Positions 26,868 to 34,966 of a stretch of 64,000 nucleotides of DNA are shown here, one piece after another. The notes below the pieces were generated by a model that worked only from the letters and a program-made list of their open reading frames with translations, had not been told where the DNA came from and made no database searches. The translations under genes and the position numbers were made by a program. The DNA comes from Pseudaeromonas aegiceratis. GTDB lineage: Bacteria > Pseudomonadota > Gammaproteobacteria > Enterobacterales > Aeromonadaceae. Each line of letters opens with the position of its first letter. The stretch's first letter is position 1. The DNA lies in contig NZ_CP158016.1 in assembly GCF_046254905.1 (NCBI RefSeq), forward strand, positions 2,852,001 through 2,916,000, read 5' to 3'.

Positions 26868-27338
26868 TTACACGTCCAGCTGTTTGAGGACGTTGATCAT
26901 TTCCAGCGCGCTCAGTGCGGCCTCTGCACCCTTGTTACCTGCCTTGGTACCGGCGCGCTCGATGGCTTGTTCAATGTTTTCTGTGGTCAGCACCCCGAAG
27001 GCCACCGGCACTTCGTGCTCCAGCATCACCTGGGCCATGCCCTTGCTGCTTTCGTTGGCCACCAGATCGAAGTGATAGGTACCACCGCGGATGACACAAC
27101 CCAGGGCGATGACGGCATCGAACTGACCGCTCTTGGCCAGCTTCTTCACCGCCAAGGGGATTTCCACGGCGCCCGGCACCCGCACCAGGGTGAGGTTGTC
27201 GTCATTCACCTGACCCTGACGCTTGAGCACATCCAGGGCACCGGACAACAGGTTTTCATTGATGAAGCTGTTGAAACGGGCCACCACGATGGCGATGCGC
27301 GCGTCGGGCGCGGCCATGTTTCCTTCGATTACCTTCAT
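26868..27338 (-). CDS. ribH: 6,7-dimethyl-8-ribityllumazine synthase
   Basis: Penultimate riboflavin enzyme, condensing the ribityl-diaminouracil with dihydroxybutanone phosphate. The 156-residue protein starts MKVIEGNMAAPDARIAIVVARFN. It contains the substrate sites RVPGAVEIPLA and the conserved histidine region CVIRGGTYHFDLVANESS. The ATG at 27338 gives the family start; 15 extra upstream codons are open but unlikely. Part of the nrdR-ribD-ribE-ribBA-ribH-nusB unit. The gene is called ribE in some E. coli nomenclature. Confidence 0.95.
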   Translation of the reverse strand: MKVIEGNMAAPDARIAIVVARFNSFINENLLSGALDVLKRQGQVNDDNLTLVRVPGAVEIPLAVKKLAKSGQFDAVIALGCVIRGGTYHFDLVANESSKGMAQVMLEHEVPVAFGVLTTENIEQAIERAGTKAGNKGAEAALSALEMINVLKQLDV

Positions 27339-27426
27339 GCTCTTCCTCAGTATGCCGGGACAAAAGTGCGCGTATTCTAACACAACCGGCCGTTGACAAC
27401 AGCCTGAAGCCCGGTTGGTGCCACCC

Positions 27427-28539
27427 TTACTTGTCGCTGATGTATTCCACCACTTCCAGGCCGAAACCGGACAGGGCGTGATAGCGCTTGGGGGAACTCA
27501 TCAGGCGCATCTTGCCGACCCCCAGGGCCTTCAGGATCTGGGAACCGACCCCCACCCGCCGGGAGGTGCCCTTGGGCTTGCCGGCCACCGGCTGCTCGCC
27601 GCAATCCTCGGCGGCGAACTGGGCCAGCCGCGTCAGCAGCTCCCGCTGGCTCTGCTCCTGCCCCAGGATCACCAGCACGCCCCCCTCGGCACCGATGCGG
27701 GCCATGGCCTCGTGGATCGGCCAGCTGCGGGCGGCATGGCGGTCGGTGAGCAGCACATCCGAGAAGAAGTCGTGCAGATGCACCCGCACCAGGGTGGCCT
27801 GCTCGGCCAGGATGGGCCCCTTGCACAGGGCATAGTGCACCTGGTTGTCGATGGTGTCCTTGAAGGTCACCAGCTCGAACTCACCGTGCTCGGTGGGCAG
27901 CTGGCAGCGGCTCAGCTCCACCACAGTGGTCTCGTTCTGGATGCGGTACTCGATGAGATCGGCGATGGTGCCCAGCTTGATGCCGTGTTCGGCGGCGAAG
28001 GTCTCCAGATCCGGCCGCCGGGCCATGGTGCCGTCTTCGTTCAGGATCTCCACGATCACCGCCGCAGGTTCCAGCCCCGCCAGCCGGGCCAGATCACAGC
28101 CGGCCTCGGTATGCCCGGCCCGGTTCAGTACGCCGCCGGGTTGCGCCATCAGGGGGAAGATGTGCCCGGGCTGCACCAGATCGCCGGGCTGGGCCTCGGG
28201 GGCCACCGCGGCCTGCACGGTGCGGGCCCGGTCCGCCGCCGAGATGCCGGTGGTGACGCCGGTGGCCGCCTCTATGCTGACGGTGAAGTTGGTGGAGAAC
28301 TGGGCACCGTTGTTGCCCACCATCAGCGGCAGGTTGAGGCGGTGGCAGCGGTCCTGGGTCAGGGTCAGGCAGATGAGGCCACGGCCGAAGCGGGCCATGA
28401 AGTTGATGTCCTCGGGGCGCACCATGGAGGCGGCCATGATGAGGTCGCCCTCGTTCTCCCGATCCTCGTCATCCATCAGGATGACCATCTTGCCCTGCCG
28501 CAGGTCGTCGATAATCTCTTGGGTGCTGTTCAATGCCAT
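27427..28539 (-). CDS. ribB: Dihydroxybutanone-phosphate synthase with degenerate GTP cyclohydrolase II domain (RibBX type)
   Basis: The N-terminal 200 residues are a complete RibB (3,4-dihydroxy-2-butanone 4-phosphate synthase) with the acidic site DDEDRENEGDL and the segment RAGHTEAGCDLARLAGL. The C-terminal 170 residues align in shape with RibA (GTP cyclohydrolase II) but lack the zinc-binding C-x10-C-x-C set: the expected region reads VRVHLHDFFSDVLLTDRHAA with no cysteine. GTP cyclohydrolase activity is therefore unlikely, and a separate RibA should exist elsewhere. Such RibBX hybrids are known in many proteobacteria. 370 residues; ATG at 28539. Note also the residual motif TSRRVGVGSQILKALGV that RibA proteins share. 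Confidence 0.92.
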   Translation of the reverse strand: MALNSTQEIIDDLRQGKMVILMDDEDRENEGDLIMAASMVRPEDINFMARFGRGLICLTLTQDRCHRLNLPLMVGNNGAQFSTNFTVSIEAATGVTTGISAADRARTVQAAVAPEAQPGDLVQPGHIFPLMAQPGGVLNRAGHTEAGCDLARLAGLEPAAVIVEILNEDGTMARRPDLETFAAEHGIKLGTIADLIEYRIQNETTVVELSRCQLPTEHGEFELVTFKDTIDNQVHYALCKGPILAEQATLVRVHLHDFFSDVLLTDRHAARSWPIHEAMARIGAEGGVLVILGQEQSQRELLTRLAQFAAEDCGEQPVAGKPKGTSRRVGVGSQILKALGVGKMRLMSSPKRYHALSGFGLEVVEYISDK

Positions 28540-28583
28540 CTTGTTCTTCCTGAAAGTTGCCTGCAAAGGCCTTGGTAAAAGGC

Positions 28584-29243
28584 TTAACGCAAAAATCCGT
28601 GCTGAGCCAGGGTCTCCAGCGTGATGCCGGCAGAGGCCGGTTGGGCGGCCTGGTCCCCCAGCATCAAGCGTTCCAGATACCGGGCGATGAGATCCACCTC
28701 CAGGTTGACCCGGCTGCCCGGCCGCCAGCTCCCCACCGTGGTCTCCGCCGTGGTGTGGGGCACTATGGTGAGCTTGAAGCGCGCCCCCTCAACGGCGTTG
28801 ACCGTCAGGCTGATGCCATCCACCGTGATGGAGCCCTTCTCGGCGATATAGCGAGCCAACTCGTCCGGCGCCTTGATCCAGTACTCCATGGCGCGGCCTA
28901 AAGGGTGCACCGAGACGATCTCACCGACACCGTCCACGTGGCCGGAGACCAGGTGGCCCCCCAGTCGGGTGGTGGGCGTCAGGGCGCGCTCCAGGTTCAG
29001 CGTCTGACCGACCTTGTAGTGGGCAAAGCCGGTGCGCTTGATGGTCTCGCCTGACACATCCGCCACATAGCCATCCCCCGGCAGGGCCACCACCGTCAGG
29101 CAGACGCCGTTGGTGGCGATGGAGTCCCCCAGCTTGACGTCCGACAAATCCAGCTTGCCGCTGCGTACCCGCACCGACACATCCTGCCCCTTGGGCTCCA
29201 TGGCGATGAGGGTGCCCACCGCCTCGACGATTCCTGTAAACAT
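28584..29243 (-). CDS. ribE: Riboflavin synthase, alpha subunit
   Basis: Dismutates two lumazine molecules to riboflavin. The 219 residues consist of two homologous lumazine-binding barrels (about 1-97 and 98-200). The first starts MFTGIVEAVGTL and has GDSIATNGVCLTV; the second has GGHLVSGHVDGVGEI and GSITVDGISLTVNAV. It lies between ribD (9 bases away) and ribBX in the riboflavin operon. Named ribC in E. coli. Confidence 0.95.
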   Translation of the reverse strand: MFTGIVEAVGTLIAMEPKGQDVSVRVRSGKLDLSDVKLGDSIATNGVCLTVVALPGDGYVADVSGETIKRTGFAHYKVGQTLNLERALTPTTRLGGHLVSGHVDGVGEIVSVHPLGRAMEYWIKAPDELARYIAEKGSITVDGISLTVNAVEGARFKLTIVPHTTAETTVGSWRPGSRVNLEVDLIARYLERLMLGDQAAQPASAGITLETLAQHGFLR

Positions 29244-29252
29244 CTTCTTCTC

Positions 29253-30365
29253 CTAGGCCTGGGGCCGCAGCCGCAGCCGTATGTCCTGTCCCAGTTGGCG
29301 CAGCTCCAGCAACTCAAGCCGCGGCACCTGGCTCATCTGGGTATAGACCGGCAGGCTCAGCAGACCCTGGGACGCCTCCCCCATCAGGGCCGGAGCCTGG
29401 TAGAGCAGCAGCTCGTCCACCAAGGACTGGCTCAGCAAGGCACCGGCCAGCTGGCGGCCCGCCTCCACCCACAGCTCATTGACGCCCCGGGCGCCCAGCG
29501 CGTCCAGCAGTGCCGGCAGACTCAGCTTGCCGCTGGCCGGTTCCCGGGGCAGCAGCAGTTGGCTCACCGTCGCGGGCCATTCCCCCTGGGCCAGCTCCCG
29601 CGCCAGCCAGATCTCACCCGGCAGGCTGAACAGGCGGGCGTCCGCCGTCACGCGCTGTTGGCCATCGACGATGACCCGTACCGGCTGGCGCAAGTCGGCC
29701 TCGGCGTACTGCTCACGCACCGATTCGGGCAGCTCGGCCCAGCGCACGTTGAGCGCCGGATCATCGGCGAGCACGGTATCGGCGCCGGTGAGAATGGCGC
29801 AGGCCTGGGCCCGGCCCAGCTGCACGTCCGCCCGGGCCTGGGGACCGGTGATCCACTGACTCTGGCCATTGGCCAAGGCGGTGCGCCCATCGAGGCTGGC
29901 CGCCAGCTTGACGGTCACCCGCGGGCGCCCGGTACGCATGCGCTGCACAAAGCCGGCATTGAGGGCCAGGGCGTCGGCCTCCATCAGACCGGAGGCCACC
30001 TGAATGCCGGCCGCCGCCAGCCGGCGCAGGCCGCGCCCGGCCACCAGGGGATTAGGATCCTCCATGGCCGCCACCACCCGGGATACGCCGGCGGCGATCA
30101 GGGCATCGGCGCAGGGCGGCGTGCGGCCTTGGTGGGAGCAGGGCTCCAGGGTCACGTAGGCGGTGGCGCCCCGGGCCGCGTCACCGGCCATGCGCAGGGC
30201 ATGCACCTCGGCATGAGGCTCACCGGCCTTGCGGTGATAACCCTCCCCCACCAACTGGCCATCCTTGACGATGACGCAGCCCACCCTGGGGTTGGGCGAG
30301 GTGGTAAAGCGCCCCAGCCGGGCCAGGGCCAGGGCCCGGCCCATCCAGTGCCAATCGGCCTGCAT
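29253..30365 (-). CDS. ribD: Bifunctional riboflavin deaminase/reductase RibD
   Basis: Carries out the second and third riboflavin steps: deamination of the pyrimidine and reduction of the ribosyl side chain. The N-terminal cytidine-deaminase-like half has the zinc motif HAEVHAL with PCSHQGRTPPC. The C-terminal half (about 145-370) is the NADPH reductase with KLAASLDGRTAL and GADTVLADDPALNVR. The ATG at 30365 lies one base past the nrdR stop codon, so the two are coupled; 13 upstream in-frame codons inside nrdR are not used. 370 residues. Confidence 0.95.
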   Translation of the reverse strand: MQADWHWMGRALALARLGRFTTSPNPRVGCVIVKDGQLVGEGYHRKAGEPHAEVHALRMAGDAARGATAYVTLEPCSHQGRTPPCADALIAAGVSRVVAAMEDPNPLVAGRGLRRLAAAGIQVASGLMEADALALNAGFVQRMRTGRPRVTVKLAASLDGRTALANGQSQWITGPQARADVQLGRAQACAILTGADTVLADDPALNVRWAELPESVREQYAEADLRQPVRVIVDGQQRVTADARLFSLPGEIWLARELAQGEWPATVSQLLLPREPASGKLSLPALLDALGARGVNELWVEAGRQLAGALLSQSLVDELLLYQAPALMGEASQGLLSLPVYTQMSQVPRLELLELRQLGQDIRLRLRPQA

Positions 30366-30366
30366 G

Positions 30367-30816
30367 CTACTTCTCCAGTCGGGCGATCTCTTCGCCGAAT
30401 TCACGAATGTCCTCGAAGCTGCGGTAGACGGAGGCGAAGCGGATGTAGGCCACCTTGTCCAGGGACTTGAGCTCCTCCATCACCAGGTTGCCGATGAGCT
30501 TGCTGTCCAGCTCCCGCTCACCGGTGGCCCGCAGCTTGGACTTGATGCGGTTGATGCTCTCCTCCACCGCCTCCAGGCTCACCGGCCGCTTCTCTAGCGC
30601 CCGCTGGATGCCGCCCCGCAGCTTGTCCTCGTTGAAGGGCTCGCGGCAGCCATTGCTCTTGATCACCCGGGGCAACAGCAGCTCGGCGGTCTCGAAGGTG
30701 GTGAAGCGCTCATGGCACAACAGGCACTCCCGCCGGCGCCGCACCTGATGGCCCTCGGCCACCAGCCGAGAGTCGATCACCTTGGTATCGATGGCACTAC
30801 AGAAGGGACAATGCAT
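30367..30816 (-). CDS. nrdR: Ribonucleotide reductase transcriptional regulator NrdR
   Basis: Zinc-ribbon and ATP-cone repressor of nrd operons that senses ATP/dATP. The 149 residues start MHCPFCSAIDTKVIDSR with the CPFC and CLLCHERF zinc cysteines, then the ATP-cone with VIKSNGCREPFNEDKL. It heads the conserved nrdR-rib-nusB gene block on the minus strand. The ATG at 30816 is chosen from the zinc ribbon; 39 further in-frame codons lie upstream. A weak promoter-like pair (TTGCGA and TACACT on the minus strand, 19 bp apart, about 30849-30879) precedes it. Confidence 0.95.
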   Translation of the reverse strand: MHCPFCSAIDTKVIDSRLVAEGHQVRRRRECLLCHERFTTFETAELLLPRVIKSNGCREPFNEDKLRGGIQRALEKRPVSLEAVEESINRIKSKLRATGERELDSKLIGNLVMEELKSLDKVAYIRFASVYRSFEDIREFGEEIARLEK

Positions 30817-30892
30817 GACAACTCCAGGGGGTCGGCTGAAAATGCCCCAGTGTAACAGAGCCTTGGCGGCCTGTCGCAAGCCGGCGCGGGGC

Positions 30893-30926
30893 ACAAAAAA
30901 CAATGCCGACCCTGAGGTCGGCATTG
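30893..30926 (-). terminator. Rho-independent terminator of glyA
   Basis: Perfect 11-bp stem (30901-30911 with 30916-30926, loop CTGA) followed on the minus strand by six T. It begins 17 bases after the glyA stop. Confidence 0.92.
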
Positions 30927-30943
30927 TCGGCACAGCCTATGAC

Positions 30944-32197
30944 TTAGGCGTAGACGGGCAGGCGCTTGCAGATGGCCAGCACCTTCTCGCGCACCGTGGC
31001 CAGCACGGCCTCGTCGGTGTGGCTGTCCAGCACGTCACAGATCCAGCCGGCCAGCTCGGCGGCATCGGCTTCGGTGAAACCACGGCGGGTGATGGCCGGG
31101 GAACCGATGCGGATACCTGAGGTGACGAAGGGTGAGCGGGGATCGTTCGGCACTGAGTTCTTGTTGACCGTGATGTTGGCGCGACCCAGGGCGGCGTCGG
31201 CATCCTTACCGGTCAGTTCCTTGTCGGTCAGATCGATGAGGAACAGGTGGTTATCGGTACCACCGGAGACGATCTTGTAACCGCGGGACTTGACCACGTC
31301 CACCATGGCCTTGGCGTTCTTCACTACCTGCTGCTGGTAGCTCTTGAACTCGGGCTCCATGGCTTCCTTGAAAGCCACGGCCTTGCCGGCGATGACGTGC
31401 ATCAGCGGGCCGCCCTGACCGCCGGGGAACACGGCGGAGTTCAGCTTCTTGTACAGCTCTTCGTCGTTCTCGGCGGAGAGGATCAGGCCACCACGGGGAC
31501 CGGCCAGGGTCTTGTGGGTGGTGGAGGTCACCACGTGGGCATGGGGAACCGGGTTCGGGTAGACACCGGCGGCCACCAGGCCGGCCACGTGGGCCATGTC
31601 GACGAACAGGTACGCGCCCACCTTGTCGGCGATTTCACGCATCTTGGCCCAATCCACGATGCCTGAGTAGGCGGAGAAGCCGCCGATGATCATCTTGGGC
31701 TTGTGTTCAACCGCCAGACGCTCCAGCTCGACGTAATCGATCTTGCCGGTCGCATCGATGCCGTAGGGCACGATGTCGTACAGCTTGCCGGAGAAGTTCA
31801 CCGGTGAGCCGTGGGTCAGGTGACCGCCGTGGGCCAGGTTCATGCCCAACACCTTGTCGCCAGGCTGCAGCAGGGCCATGTAGACGGCGCTGTTGGCCTG
31901 AGAGCCGGAGTGCGGTTGAACGTTTGCGTAGGTGGCACCGAAAAGGGCCTTGGCGCGCTCGATGGCCAGGGTTTCCACCACGTCCACATACTCGCAACCG
32001 CCGTAGTAACGCTTGCCGGGGTAACCCTCGGCATACTTGTTGGTCAGCTGGGAGCCCTGTGCCTGCATCACCCGCGGGCTGGTATAGTTTTCAGAGGCGA
32101 TCAGCTCGATGTGCTCTTCCTGGCGCACCGTTTCAGCCGTGATGGCTGACCAGAGTTCCGCGTCGTAATCGGCGATGTTCATGTCACGCTTCAGCAT
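30944..32197 (-). CDS. glyA: Serine hydroxymethyltransferase
   Basis: PLP enzyme that interconverts serine and glycine while charging tetrahydrofolate with a one-carbon unit. The 417-residue protein, the same length as E. coli GlyA, has the PLP lysine K229 in STTHKTLAGPRGG. It begins MLKRDMNIADYDAELW, with LIASENYTSP and GSQANSAVY typical of the family. The ATG at 32197 matches the family; the open frame upstream (46 codons) is not supported. It has its own terminator and diverges from aroQ. Confidence 0.97.
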   Translation of the reverse strand: MLKRDMNIADYDAELWSAITAETVRQEEHIELIASENYTSPRVMQAQGSQLTNKYAEGYPGKRYYGGCEYVDVVETLAIERAKALFGATYANVQPHSGSQANSAVYMALLQPGDKVLGMNLAHGGHLTHGSPVNFSGKLYDIVPYGIDATGKIDYVELERLAVEHKPKMIIGGFSAYSGIVDWAKMREIADKVGAYLFVDMAHVAGLVAAGVYPNPVPHAHVVTSTTHKTLAGPRGGLILSAENDEELYKKLNSAVFPGGQGGPLMHVIAGKAVAFKEAMEPEFKSYQQQVVKNAKAMVDVVKSRGYKIVSGGTDNHLFLIDLTDKELTGKDADAALGRANITVNKNSVPNDPRSPFVTSGIRIGSPAITRRGFTEADAAELAGWICDVLDSHTDEAVLATVREKVLAICKRLPVYA

Positions 32198-32503
32198 CCG
32201 TTTCTCCTGACTAGGCGTGTTGATAGTGGGGTTGGCGTCACATTCTAACCCGGCCTCAGGCGACATGACAGTGTGGGCTGTTATTTTAGCTGCATTCTTG
32301 AGCAGGCCCTGTGTCAAAATGGGTAAAAAAAGCACTGGGATGGGGCATTTTGCGGTGATTAGACCAGTAAAGTGCTGCTAAATTTCATGAAACCAATATA
32401 ATTGCCCCACTTGGCCTCGACCCGGGCCGGCCCAGGTGCCACGCAGCGGTCTCTCCTGGCTTAGTGCCAAGATGACAACACGTTTGCCGAGGATTGCCAC
32501 AAC
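32198..32503 (+). promoter_or_regulatory. Divergent glyA/aroQ intergenic region with aroQ promoter
   Basis: A perfect -10 TATAAT at 32397-32402 with a weak -35 (TGCTGC at 32373-32378, 18-bp spacing) is placed to transcribe aroQ-accB-accC with a leader of about 95 nt. The glyA promoter must lie in the left half but was not pinned down, and no clear PurR or MetR box was seen. Confidence 0.5.
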
Positions 32504-32962
32504 ATGTCTACAAAACATCGGATACTGCTCCTCAATGGCCCGAACCTAAACCTGCTGGGCAAGCGGGAGCCGGCCATCTATGGCGCCGACACCCTGGCGG
32601 ACATAGTCCAGCGCCTGACGGATCAGGCCCAGGGCCTGGGCGTGGCGCTCAGCCATCGGCAGAGCAACGCCGAGAGCGAGCTGGTCGAGACCATACATGC
32701 CGCCATGGGCGAGGTGGACTTCATCCTCATCAACCCGGCGGCCTTTACCCACACCAGCGTGGCCATCCGCGATGCCCTGCTGGGGGTGGCCATCCCCTTT
32801 ATTGAAATCCATCTGTCCAACGTCCATGCCCGCGAACCCTTCCGTCACCACTCCTATCTGTCGGACGTGGCCAAGGGAGTGATCTGTGGCCTGGGGGCCG
32901 ATGGTTATGAGTTTGCGCTAACAGCGGCCGTGCGCCATCTGCGCCGGTCAACCAACAACTGA
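32504..32962 (+). CDS. aroQ: Type II 3-dehydroquinate dehydratase
   Basis: Third shikimate-pathway enzyme, dehydrating 3-dehydroquinate; the class II fold is unrelated to AroD. The 152 residues contain LLLNGPNLNLLGKRE with the catalytic tyrosine shortly after in AIYG, HRQSNAESELV, INPAAFTHTSVAIRDAL and EIHLSNVHAREPFRHHS with the conserved histidine. Upstream of accB, as in many gammaproteobacteria. Confidence 0.95.
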   Translation: MSTKHRILLLNGPNLNLLGKREPAIYGADTLADIVQRLTDQAQGLGVALSHRQSNAESELVETIHAAMGEVDFILINPAAFTHTSVAIRDALLGVAIPFIEIHLSNVHAREPFRHHSYLSDVAKGVICGLGADGYEFALTAAVRHLRRSTNN

Positions 32963-32988
32963 CCAAGAAGTTGAATCAGAGAATGCAA

Positions 32989-33441
32989 ATGGATATCCGT
33001 AAAATCAAAAAGCTGATCGAGCTGGTTGAAGAGTCTGGCATCGCCGAACTGGAAATCTCCGAAGGCGAAGAGTCCGTGCGCATCAGCCGTGTCGCCCCAG
33101 GCCAGGCCGCCCCCATGGTGAACTACGCCATGCCGCAGGCCGCCCCCCTGGCCACCCCGGCTGCCGCTGCCGCTCCCGCCGCCGCTGCGCCGGCGGCCGA
33201 GCCCAGCGGTCACCTGCTGCGCTCCCCCATGGTGGGCTCCTTCTACCGCGCCGCCAGCCCGGAAGCCCCCTTCTTCGTGGAAGTGGGCCAACAGGTCAAG
33301 GTGGGCGATGCCCTGTGCATCATCGAAGCCATGAAGATGATGAACCAGATCCAGTCTGACAAGGCCGGTGTGGTGAAGAGCATCCTGGTGGAAAACGGTG
33401 AAACCGTCGAGTTTGACCAACCCCTGTTCGTGATCGAATAA
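32989..33441 (+). CDS. accB: Biotin carboxyl carrier protein of acetyl-CoA carboxylase
   Basis: Carries carboxybiotin between AccC and the carboxyltransferase in the first step of fatty acid synthesis. The 150 residues start MDIRKIKKLIELVEESGI, as in E. coli. An Ala/Pro-rich linker follows (about 40-72), then the biotinyl domain with EAMKMMN and the biotinylated lysine K116. The ATG at 32989 is preferred over one six codons earlier because it matches the family exactly. It lies 10 bases upstream of accC in the usual accBC operon. Confidence 0.97.
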   Translation: MDIRKIKKLIELVEESGIAELEISEGEESVRISRVAPGQAAPMVNYAMPQAAPLATPAAAAAPAAAAPAAEPSGHLLRSPMVGSFYRAASPEAPFFVEVGQQVKVGDALCIIEAMKMMNQIQSDKAGVVKSILVENGETVEFDQPLFVIE

Positions 33442-33451
33442 GAGGCAGAGC

Positions 33452-34792
33452 ATGCTGGATAAAGTCGTCATCGCCAACCGCGGTGAAATTGCCCTGCGCA
33501 TCCTGCGGGCCTGCAAGGAGCTGGGCATCAAGACGGTGGCGGTGCATTCCACCGCCGACCGGGACCTCAAGCACGTCAAGCTGGCCGATGAGACCATCTG
33601 CATCGGCAAGCCGGCGGCCAAAGACTCCTACCTGAACATTCCGTCCCTGATCGCCGCCGCCGAAGTGACCGGCGCCGTGGCCATCCACCCCGGTTACGGC
33701 TTCCTCTCCGAGAACGCCGACTTCGCCGAGCAGGTGGAAAAGTCAGGCTTCATCTTCGTCGGTCCCAAGGCCGACACCATACGTCTGATGGGGGACAAGG
33801 TCTCCGCCATCGAGGCGATGAAGAAGGCCGGCGTGCCCTGCGTCCCCGGCTCGGGCGGCCCCATCGGCGATGATGCCAAGCAGAACGCCGCCATCGCCAA
33901 GCGCATCGGCTACCCGGTGATCATCAAGGCTGCCGGTGGCGGTGGTGGTCGCGGCATGCGGGTGGTGCGCTCCGACGCCGAGCTGCAGGGCGCCATCGCC
34001 CTGACCAAGTCCGAGGCCGGTCAGTTCTTCGGCAACGACATGGTCTACATGGAGAAGTACCTGGAGAACCCGCGCCACATCGAGATCCAGGTGCTGGCCG
34101 ACGGCCAGGGCAATGCCATCTACCTGGGTGAGCGGGACTGCTCCATGCAGCGCCGTCACCAGAAGGTGGTGGAAGAGGCCCCGGCCCCCGGCATCACCGA
34201 AGACATGCGCCGCTTCATCGGTGAGCGCTGCACCCGCGCCTGTATCGAGATCGGCTACCGCGGCGCCGGCACCTTCGAGTTCCTGTACGAAAACGGCGAG
34301 TTCTACTTCATCGAGATGAACACCCGTATCCAGGTGGAACACCCCGTCACCGAGATGATCAGCAGCGTGGACCTCATCAAGGAGCAGCTCAAGATCGCCG
34401 CCGGCCAGCCCCTGTCCATCAAGCAATCGGACATCCGTCTGCGTGGCCACGCCATCGAGTGCCGGATCAACGCCGAGGATCCCCAGACCTTCCTGCCCTC
34501 CCCGGGCAAGATCGAGTGGTTCCACGCCCCTGGCGGCCTGGGCGTGCGCTGGGATTCCCACATCTACAGCGGCTACACGGTTCCCCCGCACTATGACTCC
34601 ATGATCGGCAAGCTGATCTGCTACGGCGAGAACCGCGACGTGGCCATCGCCCGCATGCGTCAGGCGCTGGATGAAATTGTGGTGGAAGGCATCAAGACCA
34701 ACATAGAGCTCCACAAGGAGATCATGCGGGACGAGAACTTCCAAAACGGTGGCACCAACATCCACTACCTGCACAAGAAGCTGGGTCTCTAA
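33452..34792 (+). CDS. accC: Biotin carboxylase of acetyl-CoA carboxylase
   Basis: ATP-grasp enzyme that carboxylates the biotin of AccB. The 446 residues contain the N-terminal MLDKVVIANRGEIALRILRA, the glycine-rich ATP loop KAAGGGGGRGMRVV, the catalytic ERDCSMQRRHQKVVEEAP and the late EMNTRIQVEHPVTEM. It is followed by a strong terminator, so accBC forms one transcript from aroQ or an accB promoter. Confidence 0.97.
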   Translation: MLDKVVIANRGEIALRILRACKELGIKTVAVHSTADRDLKHVKLADETICIGKPAAKDSYLNIPSLIAAAEVTGAVAIHPGYGFLSENADFAEQVEKSGFIFVGPKADTIRLMGDKVSAIEAMKKAGVPCVPGSGGPIGDDAKQNAAIAKRIGYPVIIKAAGGGGGRGMRVVRSDAELQGAIALTKSEAGQFFGNDMVYMEKYLENPRHIEIQVLADGQGNAIYLGERDCSMQRRHQKVVEEAPAPGITEDMRRFIGERCTRACIEIGYRGAGTFEFLYENGEFYFIEMNTRIQVEHPVTEMISSVDLIKEQLKIAAGQPLSIKQSDIRLRGHAIECRINAEDPQTFLPSPGKIEWFHAPGGLGVRWDSHIYSGYTVPPHYDSMIGKLICYGENRDVAIARMRQALDEIVVEGIKTNIELHKEIMRDENFQNGGTNIHYLHKKLGL

Positions 34793-34817
34793 ACAAGAGT
34801 GTCCATGCCAACAGATC

Positions 34818-34846
34818 AACGGAGCGCAATGCGCTCCGTTTTTTTT
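34818..34846 (+). terminator. Rho-independent terminator of accBC
   Basis: Perfect 10-bp stem AACGGAGCGC/GCGCTCCGTT (34818-34827 and 34831-34840) followed by six more T. Confidence 0.93.
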
Positions 34847-34928
34847 GCCCGCTGTATCGAACTGAATCTCAGGCCATTCCCCCATCGGCGTCATGGATTT
34901 GCCCTAGCCAGGGACTGTTTCAACTGGA

Positions 34929-34934
34929 TATAAT
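34929..34934 (+). promoter_or_regulatory. Candidate -10 box for the PTS-like gene
   Basis: Perfect TATAAT 32 bases upstream of the GTG start. The -35 region (about 34906-34911, AGCCAG) is poor, so an activator may be needed. Confidence 0.45.
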
Positions 34935-34966
34935 GTGCGCCAGTTCACATTTTTCTGGAGAGATGG

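Noticed and set aside
28540..28583. FMN riboswitch in front of the ribB-type gene
   Set aside because: Only 44 bases separate ribE and ribBX and none of the conserved RFN segments is present; none was seen before ribD or nrdR either.
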